Assembly: GCF_014641595.1 (NCBI RefSeq)
Contig: NZ_BMIA01000007.1
Location: 162,113 to 226,112, forward strand
DNA from: Dyadobacter endophyticus
Lineage (GTDB): Bacteria; Bacteroidota; Bacteroidia; Cytophagales; Spirosomataceae
Direction: 5' to 3'
DNA: 64,000 nt
The notes beneath the pieces were generated by a model, which had not been told where the DNA came from, made no database searches, and saw only the letters and a list, made by a program, of their open reading frames with translations. The first letter of the stretch is position 1. The number at the start of each line of letters is the position of its first letter. The translations under genes and the position numbers were made by a program. Below are positions 27,000 to 35,613 of this stretch, in pieces.

Positions 27000-27359
27000 A
27001 TGAAATTCACGACCGGTATAAGCCTTCTGGCGTTATTTATGCTGCTGTTTGCAGCCTGCTCGGAGGAAGAAAAACCACCCAAAGGAACATTATCCGAGGA
27101 AAAAATGGCCACAATCCTGACCGACATCCACCTGGCCGAATCACGTGTGAACCGCTTGCAGCTGAAATCGCTCGATTCGTCGCTCATGATTTTCAACCGT
27201 TTGAAAAGTGATATCTGGAAAAAACATCAGGTAGATACAACGGCATACCGGGAAAGCTACTCTTATTATATGAGCCATCCCGAGCGAATGACGACCATTT
27301 ACGAAAAAGTGAACAAGAAAATTGAGGATCGGGAGAAAAGTAATAATATTAAGCTCTGA
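27000..27359 (+). CDS. DUF4296 lipoprotein
   Basis: 119 residues. The N terminus is a lipoprotein signal with the lipobox LLFAACSEEE (Cys at residue 20). The acidic residues right after the Cys fit Bacteroidota surface export signals only loosely. The mature part (MATILTDIHLAESRVNRL, later YRESYSYYMSHPERM) matches the DUF4296 pattern, a family of unknown function common in Bacteroidota. It is divergent from the DUF58 operon and precedes a polyprenol-mannose-synthase-like gene by 56 bases, possibly in one transcript. It is probably anchored in the envelope. Confidence 0.85.
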   Translation: MKFTTGISLLALFMLLFAACSEEEKPPKGTLSEEKMATILTDIHLAESRVNRLQLKSLDSSLMIFNRLKSDIWKKHQVDTTAYRESYSYYMSHPERMTTIYEKVNKKIEDREKSNNIKL

Positions 27360-27415
27360 TTTTTTTTGTATTGCGCTCTATACTACGCATTTAACTTCTA
27401 AACTGGACAATTTCT

Positions 27416-28177
27416 GTGAACGATTGCATTGTAGTTATCCCAACCTACAACGAACTTGAAAATGTTGAAGCCATCATCCGGAGGGTTTTTAGCCTGAACC
27501 ATCCGTTTGATCTGTTGATCATAGACGACGGGTCGCCGGACGGTACCGCAGGGGTTGTCAAGGAGTTAATGAAGGAGTTTTCAAGCCTTTACCTGGTAGA
27601 AAGAATGGGGAAACTGGGCCTGGGTACGGCTTACATTCACGGCTTCAAATGGGCGCTTGAAAAAGGATACAACTACATTTTTGAAATGGATGCCGACTTC
27701 TCGCATCCGCCCGAGGACCTGGTCCGCCTGTATAATGCGTGTGCGATTGAAGGGCACGACGTTGCGGTAGGTTCGCGGTATATTACGGGTGTAAACGTGG
27801 TCAACTGGCCTATTAACCGCGTGCTGATGTCCTATTTCGCAGGTTATTATGTAAGGACGATCACCGGGATGCCGATCATGGACCCTACGGCCGGCTTCAT
27901 TTGCTACACTGCCAAAGTGCTGAATACGATCAATCTCGACAATATCCGTTTCATCGGCTACGCATTCCAGATCGAGATGAAATTCAATTCGTGGAAATAC
28001 GGTTTCAGCATTACCGAGGTGCCCATCATCTTCACCGACCGCACCAAAGGCGCCTCAAAAATGTCAAAAGGCATTTTCAAGGAAGCCATCTTTGGTGTGA
28101 TCACTTTGAAACTCAACAGTTACTTCAAAAGGTATATTCCTAAGCATTCAGCTCAGAAATTGCCAGCCAACTCATAA
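27416..28177 (+). CDS. polyprenol monophosphomannose synthase-like GT2
   Basis: 253 residues, GTG start at 27416, which begins MNDCIVVIPTYNELENV, the family N terminus. No in-frame ATG occurs earlier than the conserved region. The GT-A fold has IIDDGSPDG (about residue 38) and EMDADFSHPPEDL (about 92), the DxD site, plus the DPM1-type segments GSRYITG, RTITGMPIMDPTAGF and RTKGASKMSKGI. There is no C-terminal membrane helix, as in soluble DPM1 proteins. It makes polyprenyl-phosphate-mannose (or a related sugar) for later membrane transferases. The 3' end overlaps the convergent M20 gene by 38 bases. Confidence 0.88.
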   Translation: MNDCIVVIPTYNELENVEAIIRRVFSLNHPFDLLIIDDGSPDGTAGVVKELMKEFSSLYLVERMGKLGLGTAYIHGFKWALEKGYNYIFEMDADFSHPPEDLVRLYNACAIEGHDVAVGSRYITGVNVVNWPINRVLMSYFAGYYVRTITGMPIMDPTAGFICYTAKVLNTINLDNIRFIGYAFQIEMKFNSWKYGFSITEVPIIFTDRTKGASKMSKGIFKEAIFGVITLKLNSYFKRYIPKHSAQKLPANS

Positions 28178-29333
28178 GGCCGGTCGAAATTTCGAGGGCG
28201 CTTTCGTCGATATCGAATGTAGGTGTGTGCACGCCGGAAATAATTCCGCGTGCCTCATTGCGCGTTCCGAGGCGGTAGAAGCACGAATCCACGACTTGTG
28301 AGTAGAATGCGAAATCTTCGCCGGCCATCCAAAGGTCGAGGTCGATCACGTTTTCGGCTCCCATATAGCCCACGGCGGCCGTTCTCGTGCGGCGCGTGAG
28401 TTCGGGGTGGTTTTTCAGGAATGGATACCCTTTCACGATCTCAAATTCACAGCTTCCGCCCATTGCTTCGGCAATGTTTTCGGCCATTTTCTTCATTCTC
28501 CGAAGGCCATCCTCACGCCATTCCTCATCCATGCAACGCCAGGTTCCCTGAATGGTCACTTCGTTTGGAATCACATTCGTAACACCATCCGCAATGAACC
28601 GGCCGAATGAGAGTACAGAAGGGTTCGCCGGGTTGCGGTTGCGGCTGATGATCTGCTGCAATGCCACGATAATATGGGATGCCATCAACACCGGATCGAC
28701 CAGCTGATGGGGTGCCGCCGCATGGCCTCCTTTACCTTTGACAGTCAGATATAATTCGTCGGTACTAGCCATATACATTCCTTCGCGGAAACCGATTTTA
28801 CCTACCGGAATATTCGGTGCCACGTGCTGGCCTACCATGCTCGCAGGGCGCGGGTTTTCCAGAACGCCTTCCTTGATCATCAATGAAGCTCCGCCCGGCG
28901 CTTTTTCCTCGGCAGGCTGGAATACCAGCTTGATGGTCCCTTCAAACTCCTCGCGCAATGCGTGCAGGATACGCGCCGTGCCCAGTAGCGACGACGTGTG
29001 CACATCATGCCCGCATGCGTGCATCACGCCCGGAACAGTCGATTTATAAGGAACATCGTTCGCTTCGAGGATCGGCAATGCGTCCATATCGGCACGCAGG
29101 CCTACGATTTTCTTGCCTGGGTTACGCCCTTCGATGATCGCCACGACGCCGGTTCCAGCAATGCCTTCTTCCGGTTGCAGGCCAATCGCTGTAAGTTCGG
29201 ATGCAACGTATTTAGCCGTTTTGAACTCTTCGAATGATAACTCGGGGTTACTATGCAGATGATGGCGATGGGCAATAATGTCTTCCGACTGATCTTTGGC
29301 AAGCGCTTTGATTTTTTCCTGAAGATGGGACAT
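28140..29333 (-). CDS. M20 family amidohydrolase/N-acyl amino acid hydrolase
   Basis: 397 residues. M20D-type metallohydrolase. Metal-site segments: LRADMDALPI (about residue 80), HACGHDVHT (about 108, with the Cys ligand seen in aminoacylase/IAA-amidohydrolases), QPAEEKAPGG (catalytic Glu) and AGEDFAFYS near the end. The dimerisation domain lies in the middle (GKGGHAAAPH). The substrate is probably an N-acyl amino acid or a small peptide-like amide, and this cannot be refined. It has a promoter box (TACCTTTG) about 38 bases upstream and overlaps the convergent gene at its 3' end. Confidence 0.9.
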   Translation of the reverse strand: MSHLQEKIKALAKDQSEDIIAHRHHLHSNPELSFEEFKTAKYVASELTAIGLQPEEGIAGTGVVAIIEGRNPGKKIVGLRADMDALPILEANDVPYKSTVPGVMHACGHDVHTSSLLGTARILHALREEFEGTIKLVFQPAEEKAPGGASLMIKEGVLENPRPASMVGQHVAPNIPVGKIGFREGMYMASTDELYLTVKGKGGHAAAPHQLVDPVLMASHIIVALQQIISRNRNPANPSVLSFGRFIADGVTNVIPNEVTIQGTWRCMDEEWREDGLRRMKKMAENIAEAMGGSCEFEIVKGYPFLKNHPELTRRTRTAAVGYMGAENVIDLDLWMAGEDFAFYSQVVDSCFYRLGTRNEARGIISGVHTPTFDIDESALEISTGLMSWLAISELNA

Positions 29334-29370
29334 GATATTGAAGTACTACGGGTTGTCTTTACAAAACATT

Positions 29371-29378
29371 CAAAGGTA
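29371..29378 (-). promoter_or_regulatory. minus-7 box TACCTTTG of the M20 gene
   Basis: Complement of CAAAGGTA at 29371-29378, a full TAnnTTTG match. It is divergent from the box at 29481. Confidence 0.6.
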
Positions 29379-29480
29379 ACAATAAAAAAATGGCGTTAGA
29401 ACGTTGCCTTGCAAAGAGAAACACATTGCCCATTTGCTAAGAAGCCGCCGCGCATTGGCTGGTGTTCCAAAGAAAAAAGG

Positions 29481-29488
29481 TAATTTTG
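29481..29488 (+). promoter_or_regulatory. minus-7 box TAATTTTG of the glycan-like operon
   Basis: Full TAnnTTTG match with a TTG about 22 bases upstream (near 29456). The expected start of transcription lies near 29495, which supports the ATG at 29519 as the first start of the operon. Confidence 0.6.
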
Positions 29489-29518
29489 ACCAGATATGAA
29501 TCAATCAGACACGCAAAA

Positions 29519-30400
29519 ATGAATCAACAGGAGTTTTTAGAATCATTGGTTTGTCCACGCACAGGAACCCCTTTAACAATAGCCGAAGACGGCAAATCAC
29601 TCAAGAGCGAAGACGGTACTGTCTATGAAGTGGGTGACACCGGTATTGTTAACATGCTATATCCCAAAGAATTGCTGCCCGAAGATGCCCGCGAACAATA
29701 CTTGTACGACCAGGCTTTCCTTCGCTATGACAAAGGCGTTTCCTGGGTTTTTGAAACCCTGAACCATTCCGACGAAGCTGCTACCCGCCGCTTTTTTATT
29801 GATCTGATGGAGCTGAAACCCGGAATGAAAGCCCTTGAAGTAGGTGCCGGAACCGGTAAGGACTCTGCATTGATTCTCGATAAAGTAAGACCCGGCGGAA
29901 CGGCCGTATTGTCGGACCTTTCGCCTAACATGCTGAAACTTGCGCAGGAGAAACTCGTTACCGACGATCTGAACGTGCATTACTTCCTCGGCAACGGCTC
30001 TTACCTGCCTTTCCCGGACGATACTTTCGACGCCGTGTTCCATTTCGGCGGCATTAATACCTTCTCGGAGCGCAAGCGCGCATTCGACGAGCTGACCCGG
30101 GTGGTGAAACCGGGTGGAAAAGTGGTGGTAGGTGATGAAAGCGTGGCCCCATGGCTGCGGAACACCCCTACTTACGCTACTTTGCTGAAAGCGAACCCGC
30201 TGTTCCGTGCCGAGGTGCCATTGGAAGATGTTCCGGCCAATATCGAGAACTTCAAGCTGCATTATGTGTTCGGAAATGCATTTTATGTAATGGAATACCG
30301 CGTAACGGCGAAGGCTCCGGAAGTGGATATCGATCTGCCGATCCCGGGCAAAGATTTCGTTGATAACTGGCGCCTGCGTGCTGAAAAAGCAGTCGACTAA
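29519..30400 (+). CDS. class I SAM-dependent methyltransferase with Trm112-like N terminus
   Basis: 293 residues from the ATG at 29519. Longer reading would place the promoter box inside the gene. The N terminus (LVCPRTGTPL and GTVYEVGDTGIVNML) looks like a Trm112p-type mini-domain, here with only one Cys. The methyltransferase core has the SAM motif LEVGAGTGKDS (about residue 105), an acidic end of strand 2 (LSDLSPNML) and VFHFGGINTF. The substrate is unknown. The fold resembles UbiE/small-molecule methyltransferases. It is the first gene of a five-gene same-strand run with a glycosidase-like protein, an oxygenase and two glycosyltransferases, so the acceptor may be a sugar or a modified lipid. 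Confidence 0.83.
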   Translation: MNQQEFLESLVCPRTGTPLTIAEDGKSLKSEDGTVYEVGDTGIVNMLYPKELLPEDAREQYLYDQAFLRYDKGVSWVFETLNHSDEAATRRFFIDLMELKPGMKALEVGAGTGKDSALILDKVRPGGTAVLSDLSPNMLKLAQEKLVTDDLNVHYFLGNGSYLPFPDDTFDAVFHFGGINTFSERKRAFDELTRVVKPGGKVVVGDESVAPWLRNTPTYATLLKANPLFRAEVPLEDVPANIENFKLHYVFGNAFYVMEYRVTAKAPEVDIDLPIPGKDFVDNWRLRAEKAVD

Positions 30401-30438
30401 GCATTACGCCATTTTCAATACCAAAATTCAACGTTCCA

Positions 30439-31374
30439 ATGTGGGTTAAAAAAGGAGTTATTTACAAACCTGACGGCAGTCTGGCGCACAGTCAGAGTCA
30501 TGCGCAGGTGCCATTTGCCTATAAACACAAGGACTTTCTGAGGATCTATTTCTCGACGAGAGATAACAGCACGCAATCGCGGCCTACATTTATCGATGTA
30601 GATTACGACGATCCCCAAAAGATCCTCTACATACACGACAAGCCCGTGCTCGAACTGGGCGGCCCGGGTGAATACGACGAAACCGGTGCTATGCCAGCCT
30701 GGTTTGTGAACCGTCCCAACGGCGACATCTGGCTCTATTACACCGGCTGGAACCGCACCTGGAACTCCTACCGGCTTTCCATGGGCCTTTCAGTGAGCCA
30801 CGACGGCGGTTTGACGTTCAAAAAGATGTTCCGCGGCCCCATTATGGACCGCAGCATCGAAAACCCGCTCTGGGCCGCGCAGCCTTCGGTATTGATCGAC
30901 GATGACGGTACCTGGCGCATGTGGTACATTTCGGGCCACAAATGCGAGATGATCCACGATTACCCCGAGCCGTATTACCGTGCGCAATCGGCGACTTCGA
31001 AAGACGGTATCCGATGGGAAATCAGCGACATTCCGACATTGGATTTCGACGATTTCCTGCACGCAGTAGGCCGCCCGAGCGTTTTTAAGGAAGATGGTAT
31101 TTACAAAATGTATTATTCCTACCGCCACTCCCGCGACTACCGCACCGACCGCAACCAGAGCTACCGCCTGGGCTACGCAGAATCGGCCGACGGTACGAAC
31201 TGGGAGCGCAAAGACCATTTGGTAGGCATCGCGAAGTCCGACAATCCGGAAGATTTCGACTACGAAATGATCGATTACGCCAATTTCTACCAGCACAATG
31301 GAAAGCGTTACCTGCTTTATAATGGTAATGGATTCGGTGCGGCGGGTTTTGGTTATGCAGTTTGGGAAGATTAA
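30439..31374 (+). CDS. five-bladed beta-propeller glycosidase-like protein
   Basis: 311 residues, no signal peptide, so cytosolic. It has repeated beta-propeller blades with WYISG, WLYYTGWN, YKMYYSYRH and RYLLYNGNGFG, as in GH43/GH32/GH130-type folds. Acidic residues recur at blade starts (for example DETGAMPAW and GRPSVF), but I cannot point to a certain catalytic set. Related proteins occur in O-antigen and capsule loci, where their enzymatic role is not established. Intracellular location next to glycosyltransferases argues for a phosphorylase or sugar-modifying role rather than polysaccharide digestion. This is an inference. 38 bases after the methyltransferase gene. Confidence 0.75.
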   Translation: MWVKKGVIYKPDGSLAHSQSHAQVPFAYKHKDFLRIYFSTRDNSTQSRPTFIDVDYDDPQKILYIHDKPVLELGGPGEYDETGAMPAWFVNRPNGDIWLYYTGWNRTWNSYRLSMGLSVSHDGGLTFKKMFRGPIMDRSIENPLWAAQPSVLIDDDGTWRMWYISGHKCEMIHDYPEPYYRAQSATSKDGIRWEISDIPTLDFDDFLHAVGRPSVFKEDGIYKMYYSYRHSRDYRTDRNQSYRLGYAESADGTNWERKDHLVGIAKSDNPEDFDYEMIDYANFYQHNGKRYLLYNGNGFGAAGFGYAVWED

Positions 31375-31470
31375 TATTCTGAATTAAACTGAGACGGGTC
31401 ATAGTCTCAGCAACAATGGCGAGATAATTTTGGAGAAATCACCATTAAATGTCACAAACGTGATCGCACA

Positions 31471-32289
31471 ATGAGTACACTTCAGGAGCAGTTCAACCGC
31501 GATGGTTATGTCCTTTTGAGAAACCAGCTCGACAAGGACATCATTAATGCTATATATACCGACGCCCGCAAGATTTTTGCGACGCAGATCAAGCGCGTAA
31601 CGGGCAAAACCGTCGATATCGACGACCGCGATACCTTCGAAAACGCGATGTTCGAGTTCTTCGAAAAGGATTTCGATGGATTTGTAAGCACCGGGAAAAC
31701 CGTTCAGCATTCATTCCCGCTTCACCGCCTCGGTGTGGATCCGGTGATCGAAAATCTTTTAAAAGAAGTAGGCCTTTCGGCCCCGATCATCGGCGCACGC
31801 GCTGCTATGCAGTTCAACAGCCGCTTTTTGTCGAAAGGCGGCAGCAAGCACTGGAAACTCGACGCGCACCAGGACTGGCGCACGGGCCAGGGCTCGCTCG
31901 ACAGCGCGGTAATCTGGTTCCCGATGGTCGATGCGGGAGCGGATATCGGCGCATTGCAGGTAATCCCGGGCAGTCACAAGATCGGCTTGCAGGCTTCGAC
32001 TACTTCGGGCTATCAGGGAGGCATTACTGTTGAATTAAAGGATGAAGATTTTGTTCAGACGGAATTCAAAGTCGGTGACATCCTCATCTTCTCGGCGTTT
32101 CTGATCCACCAGTCGGGCAACAACATTACGAACAACATCCGCTGGTCGGTGCAGCTGCGTTACAACAACCTCGACGAACCAACCTTCATCGAGCGCGGCT
32201 ACCCGATGGCATACATTTACAAACCCGAAACAGAGCTCGTCACACCGAATTTCCCGACGGTAGAGCAGCTGAAAGAGGTTTTTAGCTGA
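31471..32289 (+). CDS. phytanoyl-CoA dioxygenase (PhyH) family oxygenase
   Basis: 272 residues. Fe(II)/2-oxoglutarate double-stranded beta-helix. The metal triad is visible: HxD in LDAHQDWRTG (about residue 133) and the distal His in FLIHQSGNN (about 213), with an Arg (NIRWSVQLRY) ready to bind 2-oxoglutarate. Such enzymes hydroxylate lipids, sugars or amino acids. A PhyH enzyme inside a glycosyltransferase run suggests oxidation of a sugar or of a lipid carrier. The gap before the gene is 96 bases and after it 8. It starts at the ATG at 31471, which is the first Met before the conserved QFNRDGYVLL. Confidence 0.88.
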   Translation: MSTLQEQFNRDGYVLLRNQLDKDIINAIYTDARKIFATQIKRVTGKTVDIDDRDTFENAMFEFFEKDFDGFVSTGKTVQHSFPLHRLGVDPVIENLLKEVGLSAPIIGARAAMQFNSRFLSKGGSKHWKLDAHQDWRTGQGSLDSAVIWFPMVDAGADIGALQVIPGSHKIGLQASTTSGYQGGITVELKDEDFVQTEFKVGDILIFSAFLIHQSGNNITNNIRWSVQLRYNNLDEPTFIERGYPMAYIYKPETELVTPNFPTVEQLKEVFS

Positions 32290-32297
32290 AATTCCGA

Positions 32298-33143
32298 ATG
32301 AAACTTTCCGTTTGCGTCCCGACGTACAACCACGAGCAATACATCGGTCAGATGCTGGATGGCGCGTTAATGCAGCAGACCAGCTTCAACTTTGAAATAG
32401 TAATCGGGGATGATGCGTCAACGGATGCGACGCCGGACATTATTCGTGAATATTCCGCAAAGAAGCCTGGCGTATCCACGCGGGGAACGATCCGGGCTTT
32501 TTTGCATTCTGAAAACCAGGGCCCGAAAGAGCCGCGCGAATTCGCCGGGAGAAACAATGTGCTGCAACTTCTGAAAGCCTGCAAGGGCGAGTATGTAGCC
32601 ATGTGCGAAGGCGACGACTACTGGACCGATCCATTCAAACTGCAAAAACAGGTCGATTTTCTGGACCAAAACCCCGATTTCGCGGTTTGCCATCACAATA
32701 TGGAAGTCATTTACGAAGATGGGTCTCCCTCCCATTTCTTCAATGCACCCGATCAGAAAGCGGTTTCCACGATAGAAGATTTGCTCGAAGACAAATGGTT
32801 TATGGCCACCGCAAGTTGGGTTTACCGTAACCATTTCCTCACCGAAGATTTCGCCGAATGGCACGCCAAAGCGGCCGCGGGCGACTGGGCGATCATGTTC
32901 CAGCTGGCGGCCAAAGGCAAAATCGGTTATCTCAGCGATGTGATGGGTGTTTACCGCAAGCATAGCGCGGGGCTGAGCAATGTACACGCTCACACGAATT
33001 TCAGATTTTTACAAAACAGAAAGGAGATGTTCCGTAATGTGGGCAAATGGCTCGATGGACGCTATGATGCGACCGTTACCAGGACCGTACATCGCTACGA
33101 CGAGCTCCTTGCCGGCCTTGAAAAAATTGGCAGTTCGAATTAA
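32298..33143 (+). CDS. family 2 glycosyltransferase (operon gene 4)
   Basis: 281 residues. GT-A fold: KLSVCVPTYNHEQYI at the start, IGDDASTDAT (about residue 37) and CEGDDYWTDPFKLQKQ (about 100), the DxD-like site with the typical YWTD acceptor loop. This subtype is common for transferases that extend surface glycans. The C-terminal part is helical and basic. It starts 8 bases after the PhyH gene and is followed by a second, DPM1-like GT2, so the two probably act on the same acceptor. No membrane segment is seen. Confidence 0.87.
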   Translation: MKLSVCVPTYNHEQYIGQMLDGALMQQTSFNFEIVIGDDASTDATPDIIREYSAKKPGVSTRGTIRAFLHSENQGPKEPREFAGRNNVLQLLKACKGEYVAMCEGDDYWTDPFKLQKQVDFLDQNPDFAVCHHNMEVIYEDGSPSHFFNAPDQKAVSTIEDLLEDKWFMATASWVYRNHFLTEDFAEWHAKAAAGDWAIMFQLAAKGKIGYLSDVMGVYRKHSAGLSNVHAHTNFRFLQNRKEMFRNVGKWLDGRYDATVTRTVHRYDELLAGLEKIGSSN

Positions 33144-33181
33144 TAATCTTTAATTTGTACTGTTTAACACCTATCACATTT

Positions 33182-33946
33182 ATGAAGCTAAGCGTTGTAA
33201 TACCAGCATATAACGAAGAAGAATCGATCACACACACGCTCGTATCTTTACACAATACATTAAATAAGTACAATATCCCCCACGAAATCTGCGTCACCAA
33301 CGACAATTCGAAGGACGGGACATTGCGCGTGCTGGACGAGCTTTCGCTTCAAATCCCTACGCTGGTTTATTACACCAATCCTGGCCCGAACGGCTTTGGT
33401 TATGCCGTACGTTATGGTTTGGAGCGCTTCAAGGGGGATTGCGTGGCCGTTTTCATGGCCGATATGTCTGATGATCCCGAAGACCTCGTGAAGTTTTATT
33501 ACAAAATGCTGGAAGGCGACTACGACTGCGTTTTCGGCTCGCGCTGGGAAAAAGGCGGGAAGGTGATCGATTACCCTGCATTGAAAAAGGTCATCAACCG
33601 CGTGGCGAACGCCATCGTACGCATGGTTATGGGCATTAAATACAACGATACCACCAATGCATTCAAGCTCTACAAGCGTGAAACGATCGAAGGTATCAAG
33701 CCATTTCTCGCACCTCACTTCAATCTAACTATTGAACTTCCATTAAAAGCCATGGTACGCGGCTACAACTACGCCGTGGTGCCCAATAGCTGGACCAACC
33801 GGAAATACGGCGAATCGAAGTTGAAAATCAAGGAAATGGGAAGTCGGTACTTCTTTATATTGATGTACTGCCTCATCGAAAAGTACTTCTCACAAGGCGA
33901 CTTCATGAAGAAAACCGTCGCGCCGAAGAAGGAAGTCAGCAGGTAA
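33182..33946 (+). CDS. DPM1-like family 2 glycosyltransferase (operon gene 5)
   Basis: 254 residues from the ATG at 33182. The frame extends 9 codons upstream, but MKLSVVIPAYNEEES is the family start. Donor site: VTNDNSKDG and VFMADMSDDPEDL. It resembles polyprenyl-phosphate sugar synthases (GSRWEKGG, NRVANAIVRMVMG, YGESKLKIKEMG) and ends in a short basic tail with no transmembrane helix. It could build a polyprenyl-phosphate sugar donor used by other enzymes. It is the last gene of the five-gene run. A convergent membrane-protein gene follows after 31 bases. Confidence 0.85.
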   Translation: MKLSVVIPAYNEEESITHTLVSLHNTLNKYNIPHEICVTNDNSKDGTLRVLDELSLQIPTLVYYTNPGPNGFGYAVRYGLERFKGDCVAVFMADMSDDPEDLVKFYYKMLEGDYDCVFGSRWEKGGKVIDYPALKKVINRVANAIVRMVMGIKYNDTTNAFKLYKRETIEGIKPFLAPHFNLTIELPLKAMVRGYNYAVVPNSWTNRKYGESKLKIKEMGSRYFFILMYCLIEKYFSQGDFMKKTVAPKKEVSR

Positions 33947-33977
33947 TGCACCTGGCCGGTCGCACCTGGCCGGCGGC

Positions 33978-34427
33978 CTACTTGATCCATTCCTGGATAA
34001 ACGTCATTTTGTGGGCAATGTAGGAGATCGCGAGCCCCCACACGAGCGCACTCGCGGACATCCACATAAATATCGAAGCCTTCGGCACGCGGAAGGCGAC
34101 TGCCAGAATAGGTCCGAACAGCGGCGTGAACAATGGCGGCGTAAGAAATGCAATGCCTACGATCCCGAATTTACGCCAGATGTTGACGGCGATGCGGTTG
34201 GTTTTCGTGAATTTTTTGGGTGGAGACTTCCGGTATTTCTGAATCAGGTTCCGGATTGCCCCGCCCACGTATGTGAGCACGAACACCGAGAACATCATCC
34301 CTACCGCCGAGCAAAGCGCGGTTTCTATCCAGGTAAGTTTAAGCACAACCCCCGCAATCGGCCCTCCGAAGAATTTCAATGTACTGGCAAGCGCAACGGA
34401 CAAGTATTTTAGAAAGGTGGTTTTCAT
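33978..34427 (-). CDS. small polytopic membrane protein
   Basis: 149 residues with about four membrane helices. The motif-like stretches are FFGGPIAGVVL, GIAFLTPPLFTPLFGPILA and ASIFMWMSASALVWG, reminiscent of the small multidrug-export or SNARE-associated (DedA-like) fold with its re-entrant loop containing Pro and Gly residues. I cannot confirm the family. The start codon directly follows the dxr stop (no gap), so both are read from one mRNA and may be coupled. A role in lipid or ion flux across the inner membrane is conceivable, not shown. Confidence 0.7.
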   Translation of the reverse strand: MKTTFLKYLSVALASTLKFFGGPIAGVVLKLTWIETALCSAVGMMFSVFVLTYVGGAIRNLIQKYRKSPPKKFTKTNRIAVNIWRKFGIVGIAFLTPPLFTPLFGPILAVAFRVPKASIFMWMSASALVWGLAISYIAHKMTFIQEWIK

Positions 34428-35588
34428 TTACACTTTTACCTGTATCATTTCAGAAGCAAAACGCCTTGTCGCCTCGTTCGTCTGAACGTAATCCTCGATG
34501 GAAGGATTCCCGATGAACGCGGTTTTGGCAAGGCTTTCGACAATAACGTCCGAAATATCCAGAAAACCAATCTTATCGTGCAGGAATGCGTCAACGGCAA
34601 TTTCATTGGCTGCATTGACGATACAAGCCGCATTTCCGCCCTTTTCCAGCGCTTCATAGGCGATGGCCAGATTACGGAAAGTTTCCAGGTCGGGCTTTTC
34701 GAAAGTAAGTGACGGGTAATCCATGAAATTGAAACGCGGAAAGTCCGATTTCAAACGCTGCGGGTAATACAACGCATACTGAATGGGCAATTTCATGTCC
34801 GGCAGGCCCATTTGCGCTTTGATACTCCCGTCTTCGAACTGCACCAGCGAATGCACGATGCTCTGCGGATGAACGATCACATCTATTTGTGAAGCATTCA
34901 AATCAAATAGCCATTTGGCTTCGATCACTTCGAGGCCTTTGTTCATCAACGTCGCGGAGTCGATCGTGATCTTCGCCCCCATGCTCCAATTCGGGTGTTT
35001 GAGCGCCTGTGCTTTCGTTACATGCGCAAGAAATTCCCGGTCCTTGCCACGAAACGGGCCGCCTGATGCGGTTAGTATGATTTTCTCGATCGCATTCTCC
35101 GCTTCTCCCGCAAGGCATTGGAAAATTGCCGAATGCTCCGAATCGACGGGGTATATGCTGACATTATGCCGTTTTGCCAAAGCCGTGATCAGCTCCCCGG
35201 CCACTACGAGCGTTTCCTTGTTAGCTAATGCGATGTCTTTCCCGGCTTTGATCGCATGAATGGTCGGCAGAAGGCCTGCATACCCGACCATCGCGGTAAG
35301 CACCACATCCACATGATCCGATTCGACTACCGAAACCAATGCGGATGCGCTGCTGTAAACTTTGATACTGAATGGATAAAGGGCGGCTTTTACCCTTTCA
35401 TAATGCTGTTCGTTACAAATGACGACCTCTTCCGGCTTGAATTTTACGGCTTGCTCGATGAGCAGGTCCGCATTGCTTCCGGCTGTAAGAACTGAAACCG
35501 AGAATATTTCCGGGTTGGCCGCGATCACTTCGAGGGCCTGGGTGCCGATAGAGCCGGTCGAACCTAAAATAGCTACTCTTTTTTTCAT
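34428..35588 (-). CDS. dxr: 1-deoxy-D-xylulose 5-phosphate reductoisomerase
   Basis: 386 residues. Second step of the MEP isoprenoid pathway, forming methylerythritol phosphate with NADPH. The NADPH-binding N terminus is VAILGSTGSIGTQAL. The metal-site acids are in YPVDSEHSAIFQCL (Asp and Glu) and the conserved TASGGPFRG loop, with the substrate-binding WSMGAKITIDSATLMNKGLE segment whose core MGAKITIDSATLMNKG is diagnostic. The length is normal. The dxs gene, first step of the pathway, lies at the far right of the window, so the pathway genes are scattered. Followed with no gap by a membrane protein gene and preceded by a GH3-like gene. Confidence 0.98.
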   Translation of the reverse strand: MKKRVAILGSTGSIGTQALEVIAANPEIFSVSVLTAGSNADLLIEQAVKFKPEEVVICNEQHYERVKAALYPFSIKVYSSASALVSVVESDHVDVVLTAMVGYAGLLPTIHAIKAGKDIALANKETLVVAGELITALAKRHNVSIYPVDSEHSAIFQCLAGEAENAIEKIILTASGGPFRGKDREFLAHVTKAQALKHPNWSMGAKITIDSATLMNKGLEVIEAKWLFDLNASQIDVIVHPQSIVHSLVQFEDGSIKAQMGLPDMKLPIQYALYYPQRLKSDFPRFNFMDYPSLTFEKPDLETFRNLAIAYEALEKGGNAACIVNAANEIAVDAFLHDKIGFLDISDVIVESLAKTAFIGNPSIEDYVQTNEATRRFASEMIQVKV

Positions 35589-35613
35589 TGCTTGCTCGCG
35601 GTTTAGGTTCGGG

